A stretch of 59,524 nt of DNA from Rhodocyclales bacterium (GTDB taxonomy: Bacteria > Pseudomonadota > Gammaproteobacteria > Burkholderiales > Rhodocyclaceae): contig JACOUN010000066.1 of the NCBI GenBank assembly GCA_016177805.1, positions 1 to 59,524 on the forward strand, read 5' to 3'. This document shows, piece after piece, positions 22,536 to 34,008 of the stretch; positions within the stretch are counted from its first letter, which is position 1; the number at the start of each line of letters is the position of its first letter. The notes under the pieces are model-generated. The model searched no databases and had not been told where the DNA came from. It worked only from the letters and a program-made list of their open reading frames with translations. A program made the translations under genes and the position numbers.

Positions 22536-23993
22536 TCAGCTTTCCAGCTTGCGCCGGAGTATGTCATTGACGATGGCCGGGTTGGCCTTGCCGCGACTGG
22601 CCTTCATGATCTGCCCGACCAGGGCGTTGAAGGCTTTTTCCTTGCCCGCGCGAAACTCCGCGACGGATTTCTCGTTGGCCGTCAGCACCTCGTCGACGAT
22701 GGCCTCGATCGCGCCGCTGTCGGTGACCTGGCGCAAGCCCTGGGCGTCGATGATCGCATCGGCGCTGGCGCCTTCGCCATTCCACAGCGCGTCGAAGACT
22801 TTTTTGCCGATGTTGTTGGACACCGTGTTGTCGGCGATGCGCAGCACCAGCCCCGCCAGTTGCGCCGGTGTGACCGGGGAGTTGCCGACTTCGAGTTCGG
22901 CCTTGTTCAGGCGCGCCGCGAGGTCGCCCATGACCCAGTTGGCGCACAGCTTGGCGTGTTGCCCGGCGGCGGCGTCGATGGTGTCCTGGAAGTACAGTGC
23001 GACTTCACGCGACGCGGTGAGGGTCGCGGCGTCGTAGGCCGACAGGCCGAAATCGCGCATGAAGCGCGCGCGCATGGCCTGCGGCAGTTCCGGCATCGCG
23101 CCGCGCACCTGGTCCACCCACGCGGGGTCGATCACCAGCGGTAGCAGGTCGGGGTCGGGAAAGTAGCGGTAATCGTGAGCGTCTTCCTTGCTGCGCATCA
23201 CGCGGGTCTCGCCGTTGTCGGGGTCGAACAGGACCGTGGCCTGGGTGATGCGCCCGCCGTCCTCCAGGGTTTCGATCTGCCACTGGATTTCGTAGTCGAT
23301 GGCCTGTTGCAGGAAACGGAAGGAGTTGAGGTTCTTGATCTCGCGCCGGGTGCCGAGCGGCGCGCCGGGGCGGCGCACCGAGACGTTGGCGTCGCAGCGG
23401 AACGAGCCTTCCTGCATGTTGCCGTCGCAGATCTCGATCCAGCGCACCAGCGCATGCATGGCGCGGGCGTAGGCGACGGCCTCGGCGGAGGAGCTCATTT
23501 CGGGCTCGGAGACGATCTCCAGCAGCGGCGTGCCGGCACGGTTCAGATCGATGCCGCTCATGCCGTGAAAGTCTTCGTGCAGGCTCTTGCCCGCGTCTTC
23601 CTCAAGGTGGGCGCGGGTCAGGTTGATGGATTTTTCGTAGCGTTGTTCGCCGTCGCCCACCTGGATCGCGATGCGCCCACCCACCACCACCGGCAGCTCG
23701 AACTGGCTGATCTGGTATCCCTTGGGCAGATCGGGGTAGAAGTAATTCTTGCGCGCGAAGACGCTTTTCGCGGCGATCTGCGATTCCAGCGCGAGGCCGA
23801 AGCGGATCGCGCGCTCGACCGCGCCGCGATTGAGTACCGGCAAGACGCCCGGCAGGGCGATGTCAACGGCGCAGGCCTGGCGGTTGGGTTCGGCGCCGAA
23901 CGCGGTCGAGGCGCCGGAGAAGATCTTGGAGGCGGTGTTGAGCTGGGCATGGATTTCCAGTCCGATAACCACTTCCCAGTCACGTGTAGTCAT
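22536..23993 (-). CDS. gatB: Aspartyl/glutamyl-tRNA amidotransferase subunit B
   Basis: GatB activates the misacylated Glu-tRNA(Gln) or Asp-tRNA(Asn) by phosphorylation and transfers ammonia. The 485-aa protein begins [20 protein letters not shown] and contains the family pattern [12 protein letters not shown]. Its C-terminal YqeY-like domain includes [15 protein letters not shown]. The start at 23993 is set by this N-terminus. It sits in the order gatC-gatA-gatB. Confidence 0.96.
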   Translation of the reverse strand: MTTRDWEVVIGLEIHAQLNTASKIFSGASTAFGAEPNRQACAVDIALPGVLPVLNRGAVERAIRFGLALESQIAAKSVFARKNYFYPDLPKGYQISQFELPVVVGGRIAIQVGDGEQRYEKSINLTRAHLEEDAGKSLHEDFHGMSGIDLNRAGTPLLEIVSEPEMSSSAEAVAYARAMHALVRWIEICDGNMQEGSFRCDANVSVRRPGAPLGTRREIKNLNSFRFLQQAIDYEIQWQIETLEDGGRITQATVLFDPDNGETRVMRSKEDAHDYRYFPDPDLLPLVIDPAWVDQVRGAMPELPQAMRARFMRDFGLSAYDAATLTASREVALYFQDTIDAAAGQHAKLCANWVMGDLAARLNKAELEVGNSPVTPAQLAGLVLRIADNTVSNNIGKKVFDALWNGEGASADAIIDAQGLRQVTDSGAIEAIVDEVLTANEKSVAEFRAGKEKAFNALVGQIMKASRGKANPAIVNDILRRKLES

Positions 23994-24009
23994 GGTTCGA
24001 TGTTCTCTT

Positions 24010-25485
24010 TCAGTCAGCAAGGGCCGGCCGGCGCAGATGCCAGTCGGTCGCCTGTTGGTAGCCATGGGCGGTCGCCAGCAGGCGGGCTTCGTCGAAGTAG
24101 TCACCGATCAGTTGCAGGCCGACCGGCAGGTGGCCGTTGCCGAAACCGCAGGGGTGGGACAGCCCCGGCAGGCCGGCGAGGTTGACCGCGATCGTGTAGA
24201 TGTCGGACAGATACATCCGCACCGGGTCGTCGCTCTTGGCGCCGATGGCCCAGGCGGTGGACGGGCTGGTGGGGCCGGCGATCACGTCGCACTGGGTGAA
24301 GGCGCGGCGGAAGTCCTCGGCGATGAGGCGGCGCAGCTTCTGCGCCTGCAGATAGTAGGCGTCGTAATAGCCATGCGACAGCACGTAGGTGCCGATCAGG
24401 ATGCGCCGCTGGACCTCGGCGCCGAAGCCTTCGCTGCGGCTCTTGCGGTACAGGTCGTCCAGGTCGGAGTAGCTGTCGGCGCGATGGCCGTAGCGCACTC
24501 CGTCGAAACGCGACAGGTTGCTCGACGCCTCGGCCGGGGCCAGGACGTAATAGGCCGGAATGGCGAGGCGCGCGTTGGGCAGGCTCACCGCCACCGTTTG
24601 CGCGCCCAGCTTGCGGTACTCGGCCAGCGCGGCCTCGACGGCGGTGCGCACGTCGTCATCGAGACCGTCGGCGAAGAACTCCTCGGGGACGCCGATGCGC
24701 AGTCCGGCCAGCGGCGTGGTCGCGGAGGCGCCGGATTGCAGCGCCTGGGTGTAGTCGGCGGCGGGGCGCTCGAGGCTGGTGGAGTCACGCGGATCGAAGC
24801 CGGTCATCGCGCCGAGCAGCAGGGCGCAGTCGGCGGCCGAGGCGCCGAACGCGCCGGCCTGGTCGAAGGACGAGGCGTAGGCCACCATGCCGTAGCGGCT
24901 GACCGTGCCGTAGGTCGGCTTGATGCCGGTGATGCCGGTCAGCGCGGCGGGTTGGCGCACCGAGCCGCCGGTGTCAGTGCCGGTGGCCATCGGCACCATG
25001 CGCGCGGCCACGGCGGCGGCCGAGCCGCCCGACGAACCGCCGGGAATGCGCCCGGTGTCCCATGGGTTGCGCACTGGGCCGTAGTGCGAGTTCTCGTTGG
25101 ATGAGCCCATCGCGAACTCGTCCATGTTGGTCTTGCCCAGCATCACGGTGCCGGCTGCCTTGAGCAGGCTGACCACGTGCGCATCGTAGGGGCTGACGAA
25201 ATTGGACAGCATCTTCGAGCCGCAACTGGTGAGCAGCCCTTGGGTGCAGAACACGTCCTTGTGTGCCAGCGGGATGCCGGTCAGCGGCCCGGCGGTACCA
25301 GCGGCGATGCGGGCATCGGCCGCGCGCGCGGCGTCCAGCGCGCGCTCGCGGTCGACGGTGATGAAGGCGTTGAGCGCGGGCTGGAGGCGTTCGATGCGGT
25401 CCAGGAACAGGGTGGCGAGCTCGGCGCTTGATATCTTGCGCGTATCGAGCGCCGCGCGCAGTTCGGTCAGGCTGGCGTTGATCAT
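24010..25485 (-). CDS. gatA: Aspartyl/glutamyl-tRNA amidotransferase subunit A
   Basis: GatA is the amidase that releases ammonia from glutamine for GatB. The 491-aa protein carries the amidase-signature triad: Lys76 in AHKDVF, Ser151 in [10 protein letters not shown], and nucleophile Ser175 in [10 protein letters not shown]. Length is normal. It lies 68 bases after gatC and 16 bases before gatB. Confidence 0.97.
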   Translation of the reverse strand: MINASLTELRAALDTRKISSAELATLFLDRIERLQPALNAFITVDRERALDAARAADARIAAGTAGPLTGIPLAHKDVFCTQGLLTSCGSKMLSNFVSPYDAHVVSLLKAAGTVMLGKTNMDEFAMGSSNENSHYGPVRNPWDTGRIPGGSSGGSAAAVAARMVPMATGTDTGGSVRQPAALTGITGIKPTYGTVSRYGMVAYASSFDQAGAFGASAADCALLLGAMTGFDPRDSTSLERPAADYTQALQSGASATTPLAGLRIGVPEEFFADGLDDDVRTAVEAALAEYRKLGAQTVAVSLPNARLAIPAYYVLAPAEASSNLSRFDGVRYGHRADSYSDLDDLYRKSRSEGFGAEVQRRILIGTYVLSHGYYDAYYLQAQKLRRLIAEDFRRAFTQCDVIAGPTSPSTAWAIGAKSDDPVRMYLSDIYTIAVNLAGLPGLSHPCGFGNGHLPVGLQLIGDYFDEARLLATAHGYQQATDWHLRRPALAD

Positions 25486-25553
25486 GTGTGGGTGTGCTGC
25501 AAAGCGTGCGTGCGGAGGAGGCTGGAGGGCTGGGCCGGTGGTGCGCGGTGGCC

Positions 25554-25841
25554 TTACTCGATGACTTTGGGGACCAGATACAGCCCGTTTTCGGTGCGTG
25601 GGGCGATGGCCTGAAACGCGTCACGGGCGTCGCATTCGGTGGCGACGTCGTCGCGCAACCGTTGCGCCACGTCCTGCGGATGGCTCATCGGCTCGATGCC
25701 GCGTGTGTCGACGGCCTGCAACTGTTCTATCAGTTGCAGGATGCTGTTGAGTTTGGCGCGGGTGGCTTCGGCTTCGTCGTCCGCGAGTTCGATCCGGGCC
25801 AGTCCCGCGACGCGCATAACCTGTTCAATTGAGAGCGACAT
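25554..25841 (-). CDS. gatC: Aspartyl/glutamyl-tRNA amidotransferase subunit C
   Basis: GatC is the small strap subunit that stabilises GatA-GatB. The 95-aa protein begins [19 protein letters not shown] and ends in the conserved region with PMSHPQDV and [12 protein letters not shown]. It is divergent from mreB, with 119 bases between the starts, an arrangement usual in betaproteobacteria. The AT-rich middle of the gap (ATCATAAT near 25883-25890) probably holds both promoters, but I could not define clear -35 elements. Confidence 0.95.
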   Translation of the reverse strand: MSLSIEQVMRVAGLARIELADDEAEATRAKLNSILQLIEQLQAVDTRGIEPMSHPQDVAQRLRDDVATECDARDAFQAIAPRTENGLYLVPKVIE

Positions 25842-25930
25842 ACGTTTACAAATGCGGCTTAATCCTTAAAGATTTGTAGGTTATCATAATCGTTTCCGCC
25901 TGTTCGGGCGGCATGTATCGGCTCGGTTAG

Positions 25931-27004
<1,074 letters not shown>

Positions 27005-27061
27005 CGCCTCTGCCGGAGCCTGGGTGACCGGTGAGCCGGTACCCTTTGCGCCGCTGTAACG

Positions 27062-27976
27062 ATGTCCCTGGTTGGCCATCAGTCACCGCCGATATTCAAG
27101 CGAGGCCCGACGCCCCTGGCGCGGCTGATGGTGTTCGTCGCGCTGTGCCTGGTCATGCTGGTGGCTGACCTGCGCTTTCGCTATCTCGAAGTGGTGCGCC
27201 AGGGGTTGTCGGTCGTGACCCATCCGCTGCAACTCGCCGCGGCGGCACCGGCTGACTTCCTGCGCAACGCCGCCGTTTATTTTGCGACCCTGGTCGAAGT
27301 CCAGGTGGAAAACGCGGAATTGCGGCGCCATCAGGTCGAAGCGGCGCAGCGCCTGCTGCGCTTCTCCCAGATCGAGCGCGACAACCACGAGTTGCGCGGT
27401 TTGCTTGACATGGCGCGCAGCTTCGCGGTGCGTAGCGTCGCGGCCGAAATCCTGTACGACGCTCCCGATCCGTTTGCCCGCAAGGTCATCCTCGACCGGG
27501 GCAGCGCTCATGGCGTGGTCGCCGGGCTGGCGGTGCTCGATGCGCGCGGCATGATAGGGCAGGTGACCAGGGTCTATCCGGTGCAGTCCGAGGTGACGCT
27601 GTTGACCGACAAGGATCAGGCCGTACATGTGCAGGTCGAACGCAGTCGCGTGCGCGGCGTACTGGTGGGCGCGGGCAGCAACCGGATGGAACTGCGCTTC
27701 GTCGAGAACAACTCCGACATCGTGGCCGGTGATCGCCTGGTGACCTCGGGGCTGGATGGGGTTTTCCTCGCGGGCTTGCCGGTGGCGCACGTCGTGGCCG
27801 TCGAGGCCGGCGACGATGTGTTCGTCAAGGTATTCGCCGAGCCGATCGCACACACCGAAGGCACGGTGCAGGTGCTGGTACTGGGGCCGGATCAAGCGCC
27901 GCCCGCTCGCCCCGATCCGGCCACCGAGATCAAGCGCAGCGTCGACACCGTCGGCGCGCCTGACAAGGGGACGTAA
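27062..27976 (+). CDS. mreC: Rod-shape protein MreC
   Basis: MreC is a periplasmic scaffold that activates PBP2-RodA. The 304-aa protein has one N-terminal membrane helix (about 20-38), a coiled coil (about 75-118, with VENAELRRHQVEAAQRLL), and two beta-barrel domains (DRGSAHGV, then GMIGQVTRVYP, then SDIVAGDRLVTSGLDGVF). The Pro-rich tail is not conserved. It starts 57 bases after mreB and ends 3 bases before mreD. Confidence 0.95.
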   Translation: MSLVGHQSPPIFKRGPTPLARLMVFVALCLVMLVADLRFRYLEVVRQGLSVVTHPLQLAAAAPADFLRNAAVYFATLVEVQVENAELRRHQVEAAQRLLRFSQIERDNHELRGLLDMARSFAVRSVAAEILYDAPDPFARKVILDRGSAHGVVAGLAVLDARGMIGQVTRVYPVQSEVTLLTDKDQAVHVQVERSRVRGVLVGAGSNRMELRFVENNSDIVAGDRLVTSGLDGVFLAGLPVAHVVAVEAGDDVFVKVFAEPIAHTEGTVQVLVLGPDQAPPARPDPATEIKRSVDTVGAPDKGT

Positions 27977-27979
27977 GGG

Positions 27980-28501
27980 ATGCAGCCGACACACCGCTCC
28001 AACCGCATCCTGCTGCCCGCCCAGAGCTGGTACGTCTATCTGAGTCTGCTTGTGGCGCTGGGGCTGAGCTATATCCCGACCGGCAGGCTGCCGGGGTTGC
28101 CCGACTGGGTGGCGGTGGTGCTGGCCTTCTGGTGCGTGCGCGAACCGCTGCGGGTCGGCATGGGGACGGCGTTTGTGTTCGGGGTGCTGGTCGATATCGG
28201 GCACGGCGCGGCGATGGGCCAGTTCGCGTTGGCTTACGTGGTGCTCGCCTACCTCGCATCGTCGGTGTCGCGCCGCGTGCTGTGGTTCCCCTCGCCGCAG
28301 CAGGCCCTGCACGTGTTGCCGTTGTTGCTGTTGAGCCAGATCATCATGGTGGTGGTGCGGATGGTGGGCGGGGCGGAGTTTCCGGGATGGTGGTATTTCC
28401 TGTCGAGCTTCAGTGGCACGCTGCTGTGGATGCCCCTTAGCGTGGTGTTGCTGCTGCCCCAGTACAGGCCGGTCGAGCGTGACGACAACCGACCGATATA
28501 G
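27980..28501 (+). CDS. mreD: Rod-shape protein MreD
   Basis: MreD is an integral membrane component of the elongasome. The 173-aa protein has about five hydrophobic helices and the family pattern FVFGVLVDIGHGAAMGQFAL. It is directly downstream of mreC. The C-terminal cytosolic tail is short and charged. Confidence 0.93.
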   Translation: MQPTHRSNRILLPAQSWYVYLSLLVALGLSYIPTGRLPGLPDWVAVVLAFWCVREPLRVGMGTAFVFGVLVDIGHGAAMGQFALAYVVLAYLASSVSRRVLWFPSPQQALHVLPLLLLSQIIMVVVRMVGGAEFPGWWYFLSSFSGTLLWMPLSVVLLLPQYRPVERDDNRPI

Positions 28502-28673
28502 CCCGGATATTTCATGAATTGCACGCGCCCTCGCTTGGTCTTTGTTCCGTATGGAAATCCCGCTCAGTCGGGCGTACGAACCACTACGCCGCTTCTTCGC
28601 GGAATTCCCCTACGAAACAAATCCCGGCGCGATCATCACGTGCATTCACGAAACATCCGGGATAGGCAAACCC

Positions 28674-30578
28674 GTGCACGCGCGTGAATTCCGCCGCCCG
28701 GATGAGCGAATTTCGGCACTGCGCCGCCGCGTGGTGGTGGCCGCGTTGTTCGTGCTGCTGTGCTTTGGCGTGCTGGGCGCGCGCTTCTACTACCTGCAGG
28801 TGGCCCGCTACGATTACTTCCACGCGCGTGCCGAAGGCAATCGCATCGCGGTTTTGCCGGTGGTGCCCAATCGCGGCACGATCTACGACCGCAAGGGGGT
28901 GTTGCTGGCGCGCAACTATTCATCGTTTACGCTGGAAATCAATCCGTCACGGGTCGACAACCTGGAGGCCACTATCGACGCTCTGGCACAGGTGATCAAG
29001 GTCGATGAGCGTGATCGCAAGCGCTTTCGCCGCTTGCTGCAGGACAGCAAGTACTTCGAGAGCGTGCCGCTGCGCACGCATCTGAGCGACACCGAGGTGG
29101 CACGCGTGGTGGCGCGCGGCTTCCGCTTTCCCGGTGTGGAGGTGCGGGCGCGGTTGTTCCGCGATTACCCGATGGGCGAATCCGCCGCGCACGTGGTCGG
29201 CTATATCGGGCGCATCAATGAGCGCGATCTGCAGCGTATCGACGAACGCGAGGAAACCGCCAAGTATCGCGGCACCGAGTACATAGGCAAGAGCGGCCTG
29301 GAACTGAGCTATGAATCGCGCCTGCATGGCACCACCGGGATAGAGCAGGTCGAGATCAACGCCGGCGGGCGGGCGGTGCGGCTCATGTCGCGGGTACCGG
29401 CGACGCCCGGCTACGACCTGGAGTTGAGCCTGGACATCGGCCTGCAGAAAGCGGCCGAAGCGGCGCTGGGCGAGCGCCGTGGCGCGGTTGTCGCGATCGA
29501 GCCGGAAACCGGCGGTGTGCTGGCGCTGGCGTCGACCCCCGCGTTCGACCCGAATCTGTTTGTGGATGGCATTTCCGTGGCGGACTGGCGCGCGCTCAGC
29601 GATTCGCCCGACCACCCGTTGCTCAACCGGGCGATCTACAGTACCTACCCGCCGGGGTCCACCTTCAAACCGTTCATGGCGCTGGCGGGGCTGGAAAGCG
29701 GCAAGCGGGATCTCACGCAGCAGTTCGGCAATCAGGGGGTGTTCACGATCTTCGGCCTGCGCTTCCTCGATCGCAAGTCCAGGTGTCAGAGCCAGGTCGA
29801 TTTGCATCGCTCCCTCGTGTATTCGTGCAATACCTACTACTACCAGCTCGCCCATGATCTTGGCATTGATACGATCGCGCGCTTCATGGAACCATTCGGC
29901 TTCGGGCGGCGCACCGGTATTGACGTGCCGGGCGAGGCGGGCGGGGTGCTGCCCTCGCCCCAGTGGAAGCGCGAGCGCTTCAGCCGCAAGGAGCACCAGC
30001 AATGGTTCGGCGGCGAGACCCTGTCGGTGGGCATCGGTCAGGGCTACAACGCCTACACTCCGCTGCAGATGGCCAACGCGCTGGCGACGGTACTGAATGG
30101 CGGGGCGGTGTTTCGTCCCCACGTGGTCAAGCATGTCGTGAACACCCAGAGCGGCGCGCGCGAGGTGATCGAGCCGCAACCCGTGGCCCGCATCCCGGTG
30201 CGTGAGGCGCACCTGAAAGCGGTGCGCCAGGCCATGGTCGACGTGGCAAAAATCGGGACCGCGGCACGTGTGTTCGCCGATGCCCGGTACGAGGCCGGCG
30301 GCAAGACCGGCACCGCCCAGGTCTATTCGCTGCGCGGTCAGCGTTACGTGGAAGGTCAGGTGACCGAGCGTTTGCGCGATCACTCGTGGTTCATCGGGTT
30401 TGCGCCGGCGCACGATCCGAAGATCGCAATCGCGGTGGTGGTCGAGAATGGTGGTTTTGGTTCGCAATCGGCGGCGCCGGTGGCGCGCCTGGTGATGGAC
30501 TACTATCTGCTCGGCAAGCCGATCAAGGGTGCCGCGACAGAAGGCGACGAAGCGGCGGCAGCGGAGCTGGAGCAATGA
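28674..30578 (+). CDS. mrdA: Penicillin-binding protein 2 (elongasome transpeptidase)
   Basis: PBP2 crosslinks new peptidoglycan during cell elongation with RodA. The GTG at 28674 gives 634 aa with the usual start (VHAREFRRPDER), one membrane helix (about 18-38), a PBP dimerisation domain, and the transpeptidase motifs STFK with Ser329, YSCN, and KTGTAQ with Lys544. The frame stays open to an ATG at 28542, but that extra sequence is unlike the family, and a 172-base gap after mreD would then hold a leader. The GTG start is likely, not certain. Confidence 0.93.
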   Translation: MHAREFRRPDERISALRRRVVVAALFVLLCFGVLGARFYYLQVARYDYFHARAEGNRIAVLPVVPNRGTIYDRKGVLLARNYSSFTLEINPSRVDNLEATIDALAQVIKVDERDRKRFRRLLQDSKYFESVPLRTHLSDTEVARVVARGFRFPGVEVRARLFRDYPMGESAAHVVGYIGRINERDLQRIDEREETAKYRGTEYIGKSGLELSYESRLHGTTGIEQVEINAGGRAVRLMSRVPATPGYDLELSLDIGLQKAAEAALGERRGAVVAIEPETGGVLALASTPAFDPNLFVDGISVADWRALSDSPDHPLLNRAIYSTYPPGSTFKPFMALAGLESGKRDLTQQFGNQGVFTIFGLRFLDRKSRCQSQVDLHRSLVYSCNTYYYQLAHDLGIDTIARFMEPFGFGRRTGIDVPGEAGGVLPSPQWKRERFSRKEHQQWFGGETLSVGIGQGYNAYTPLQMANALATVLNGGAVFRPHVVKHVVNTQSGAREVIEPQPVARIPVREAHLKAVRQAMVDVAKIGTAARVFADARYEAGGKTGTAQVYSLRGQRYVEGQVTERLRDHSWFIGFAPAHDPKIAIAVVVENGGFGSQSAAPVARLVMDYYLLGKPIKGAATEGDEAAAAELEQ

Positions 30579-30618
30579 TGCCCGATACGAAGGTGTTGCC
30601 GATCGCGGAGGGTGCCGC

Positions 30619-31761
30619 ATGAGCGAATGGCGTTTCCATCCGCTGGCGTTGCTGCGCGCGGCGGTGCGGGCTATCGATCCGCTGCTGTTGCTGACGCTGG
30701 CGGGCTTGCTTGGATACTCTTACGTGCTGATGATGAGCGCCTCGCCGGAGCGGCTGGACAACCTGCGCATGCATTTCGCGGTGGCCCTGAGTGCGATGTG
30801 GCTGGTCGCCATGGTGCCGCCGCGGCGCCTGTTGTCATTCGCGCTGCCGTTGTACCTGGCCGGGGTGTTGCTGCTGATCGGGGTGGTGACCGCAGGCGAG
30901 GTGTCCAAGGGGGCACGCCGTTGGCTCAATCTCGGATTCATCCGGATACAGCCGTCGGAGCTGATGAAAATCGCGGTGCCGCTGACGCTGGCGTGGTATT
31001 TCCAGTTGCGCGAGGACGCGATCCGGATGCGAGAGTTCGCCGTGGCGGGGGTGCTGCTGGCGTTGCCGCTGGGGTTGATCGTGGTGCAGCCCGATCTAGG
31101 TACTAGTGTGCTGGTGGCGGCGGCGGGCGTGTACGTGATGTTCTTCGCCGGCTTTTCGTGGAAGCTTATCGTCCCGGTGGCGCTCGCCGGCTTGCTCGGA
31201 GTCGGCGCCATTGTCGGCTTCGGCGACCATCTGTGCCAGCCCGGATTTGATTGGCAAGTGCTGCACGAGTATCAGAAGCAGCGCGTATGCACTTTGCTCG
31301 ACCCGACCCAGGACCCGCTGGGCAAGGGCTTCCACATCATCCAGTCCACCATCGCGATCGGCTCCGGCGGCTTGTATGGCAAGGGGTGGATGGATGGTAC
31401 CCAGACCCACCTGTCGTTCATCCCCGAGCGCCATACCGATTTCATTTTCTCGGTGCTGGCCGAGGAGTTTGGTCTGGTGGGGGCGCTGGTGCTGATCGCC
31501 GGCTACATCGTGTTGCTGCTGCGCGGCTTCGTCATCGCCGCGCGCGCCCCGACGCTGGGCGGGCGTCTGCTCGCCGGGGCCGTCACGATGATCATCTTCA
31601 CCTATGCTTTTGTTAACATGGGCATGGTCAGCGGAATTCTGCCGGTGGTGGGCGTGCCTTTGCCGTTCATCAGTTACGGCGGCACGGCGCTGGTGACGCT
31701 GTGCGTCGGCGTCGGCATGTTGATGAGCATCGAGCGCAGTCGCGTTGCGGCGAAGGAATGA
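30619..31761 (+). CDS. rodA: Rod-shape SEDS glycosyltransferase RodA
   Basis: RodA is the peptidoglycan polymerase of the elongasome. The 380-aa protein has about ten membrane helices and the SEDS signatures KGARRWLNLGFIRIQPSE, QPDLGTS, GKGWMDGTQTHLSFIPE and VPLPFISYGGTAL. The ATG at 30619 is chosen; the upstream frame overlaps the end of mrdA and is not conserved. The rlpA ATG directly follows its stop codon. Confidence 0.96.
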   Translation: MSEWRFHPLALLRAAVRAIDPLLLLTLAGLLGYSYVLMMSASPERLDNLRMHFAVALSAMWLVAMVPPRRLLSFALPLYLAGVLLLIGVVTAGEVSKGARRWLNLGFIRIQPSELMKIAVPLTLAWYFQLREDAIRMREFAVAGVLLALPLGLIVVQPDLGTSVLVAAAGVYVMFFAGFSWKLIVPVALAGLLGVGAIVGFGDHLCQPGFDWQVLHEYQKQRVCTLLDPTQDPLGKGFHIIQSTIAIGSGGLYGKGWMDGTQTHLSFIPERHTDFIFSVLAEEFGLVGALVLIAGYIVLLLRGFVIAARAPTLGGRLLAGAVTMIIFTYAFVNMGMVSGILPVVGVPLPFISYGGTALVTLCVGVGMLMSIERSRVAAKE

Positions 31762-32733
31762 ATGGTGGTGAAGGGGTTGGGGTGGATCCGGTACGGTGTG
31801 GCGATGCTGATGGCGGCGGCGCTGGTTGGCTGTGGCTCCAGCCCGCCACGGGGGGATGGGTCGCGTCCGCAGGATGGGAGCAGCGGCGCCGGCGTCGCAC
31901 CCCAGGGCGGCGGCTACTACAAGGACGATGGCCCGCACGCGGAGGTGCCCGCCAATCTCGACGACATTCCCGATGCCACGCCGCGCGAGGAACCTTTGCA
32001 TCGTGCCGCGCTGCGTCCCTACACCGCGCTGGGGCAGCGGTTCGTGCCGATGGCTACGGTGCAACCCTATCGTGAGCGTGGGCGCGCCAGTTGGTACGGG
32101 CGACGCTTCCACGGCAAGCCGACCTCGATCGGCGAACCCTACAACATGTATGCGATGTCGGCGGCACACCCGACCCTGCCGCTGCCCAGTTACGCGCGCG
32201 TGACCAACCTGGCCAACGGCCGCAGCGTCGTGGTGCGGGTCAACGATCGCGGACCCTTCCTGCGCAGCCGCATCATGGACCTGTCGTACGCGGCGGCGCA
32301 CCGGCTCGGCTACATCAACGCCGGCAGTGCCGAGGTCGAGGTCGAGGCCATCATGCCCGAGGACTTCGAGGGCCCCCGCATGGCCGATACCACTGCCGTG
32401 CCCGCGCCATCTCTGGCGATCGCGCCGGCCCCCGCGATCCAGTCCGCCCCCGCGGGCGCGACCTTGCCGGGCGTCCTGCCCGCGCGCGGTGAGTCCGGCG
32501 CCAGCGGCGCCTATCTGCAACTCGGCGCGTATGCCACGCCTGCCGGTGCGGAAGGACTGGTCGAACGGGTGCGCAATGAAATGGGGTTGTTCGCCGACCG
32601 GCTGCATCTGCTCGATGACGGAGGGCGCTATCGCCTGCAGCTTGGTCCATTCACCTCCGCCGACGAGGCGCGCCGCGAGGCGGTGCGCATCGGCGCCTTG
32701 CTCAATCTGCAGCCCTTTGTCGTGATACGCTGA
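31762..32733 (+). CDS. rlpA: Septal ring lytic transglycosylase / rare lipoprotein A
   Basis: RlpA is an outer-membrane lipoprotein that cleaves or binds denuded glycan strands. The 323-aa protein has a lipobox (ALVGC, Cys at 24), a low-complexity linker, a double-psi beta-barrel domain with GRASWYGRRFHGKPT and VRVNDRGPF, a Pro/Ala linker, and a C-terminal SPOR domain (LQLGAYATPAGAE to LQPFVVIR) that targets denuded septal glycan. It starts right after the rodA stop. Confidence 0.94.
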   Translation: MVVKGLGWIRYGVAMLMAAALVGCGSSPPRGDGSRPQDGSSGAGVAPQGGGYYKDDGPHAEVPANLDDIPDATPREEPLHRAALRPYTALGQRFVPMATVQPYRERGRASWYGRRFHGKPTSIGEPYNMYAMSAAHPTLPLPSYARVTNLANGRSVVVRVNDRGPFLRSRIMDLSYAAAHRLGYINAGSAEVEVEAIMPEDFEGPRMADTTAVPAPSLAIAPAPAIQSAPAGATLPGVLPARGESGASGAYLQLGAYATPAGAEGLVERVRNEMGLFADRLHLLDDGGRYRLQLGPFTSADEARREAVRIGALLNLQPFVVIR

Positions 32734-32841
32734 ACTTACACACCCTGTTGCAGGTCTGGCCATGCGGGTGCGGGACAATACCCCGCCTCTGGCATTCCGG
32801 CGCCACGCTCACTTCTTTCATCCGATATTCGTCAGGTACTC

Positions 32842-33969
32842 ATGCGCTTTCTAGTCTCCCTGCTGTGCTTCGTGTTTTCCGCCACCCTCCATGCCCAGAC
32901 ACCCCCGGCGCCGTCGCTCGCGGCCAATGCCTGGCTGCTGGTCGACCACCAGACCGGGCAGGCGCTGGCCGCGCACAAACAGGACGAGCGCATCGAGCCG
33001 GCATCGCTGACCAAGCTGATGACGGCCTACCTCGCGTTTTCGGCACTCAAGGCGGGCACCATCAAGCTGGAACAGGAAGTGCCGGTGTCCGACAAGGCGT
33101 GGCGCATGACCGGCTCGCGCATGTTCGTCGAACCGCTTAAACCAGTCACGGTGGAGCAGTTGCTGCACGGCGTGATCATCCAGTCGGGCAACGATGCCTG
33201 CGTCGCGCTGGCCGAGCTGATCGCCGGCACCGAGGAAGCCTTCGCGCACATGATGAACGAGGAGGCGCGCCGCCTCGGGATGAAGAATTCGCACTTCACC
33301 AACAGTTCTGGCCTGCCCGACGAGAATCTGTACACCACCGCCGCCGACCTGTCGCTGCTGGCGTCCGCGCTGGTGCGGGATTTCCCTGAGTTCTATCCCC
33401 TGTACTCGATCAAGGAATACACCTACAACGGCATCACCCAGCCCAACCGCAACCGCCTGCTGTGGCTGGATCCCGGCGTGGACGGGATGAAGACCGGACA
33501 CACCAAGGCCGCCGGCTACTGCCTGGTGTCGACCGCGCTGCGCGGGCCGCGCCGCCTGATCTCCATCGTGCTCGGTGCCGAGTCGGAAGGGGTGCGCGCG
33601 CAGGAATCGCTCAAGTTGCTCAACTACGGCTTCCAGTTCTTCGATACGGTCAGGCTGTACGAGGGCGGCAAGGACGTGTCGCGCTTTCGCGTGTGGAAGG
33701 GTACCGAGAATGAAGTCCAGGTCGGCTTCCTGCAGGACTTCGTGATGTCGCTGCCCAAGGGGCAGTCGGACAAGATCGAAGCGGTGTTGTCCAGTCACCA
33801 GCCGGTACTCGCGCCCATCCAGAAAGGGCAGGAGGTCGGCACGCTCAAGCTCAGCCTGGAAGGCCGGGAGATAGGCGAGTACCCGGTCGTGGCGCTGGCG
33901 GACGTGCCGCAGGCGGGTTTCTTCGGCCGTTTGTGGGATGCGCTGATGCTGTGGATCAAGAGTCTGTAA
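32842..33969 (+). CDS. dacA: D-alanyl-D-alanine carboxypeptidase (PBP5/6 type)
   Basis: This enzyme trims the terminal D-Ala from peptidoglycan stems. The 375-aa protein has a signal peptide ending at ATLHAQ, then the serine motifs SLTK (Ser55, Lys58), SGN (115-117) and KTGHT (Lys217). A C-terminal PBP5 beta domain ends in an amphipathic helix (FFGRLWDALMLWIKSL) for membrane attachment. Length and order match DacA in the rod-shape cluster. Confidence 0.95.
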   Translation: MRFLVSLLCFVFSATLHAQTPPAPSLAANAWLLVDHQTGQALAAHKQDERIEPASLTKLMTAYLAFSALKAGTIKLEQEVPVSDKAWRMTGSRMFVEPLKPVTVEQLLHGVIIQSGNDACVALAELIAGTEEAFAHMMNEEARRLGMKNSHFTNSSGLPDENLYTTAADLSLLASALVRDFPEFYPLYSIKEYTYNGITQPNRNRLLWLDPGVDGMKTGHTKAAGYCLVSTALRGPRRLISIVLGAESEGVRAQESLKLLNYGFQFFDTVRLYEGGKDVSRFRVWKGTENEVQVGFLQDFVMSLPKGQSDKIEAVLSSHQPVLAPIQKGQEVGTLKLSLEGREIGEYPVVALADVPQAGFFGRLWDALMLWIKSL

Positions 33970-34008
33970 TTTCCGCGCACGTTTATTGACCGCGAGTGGA
34001 GCCGCAGC

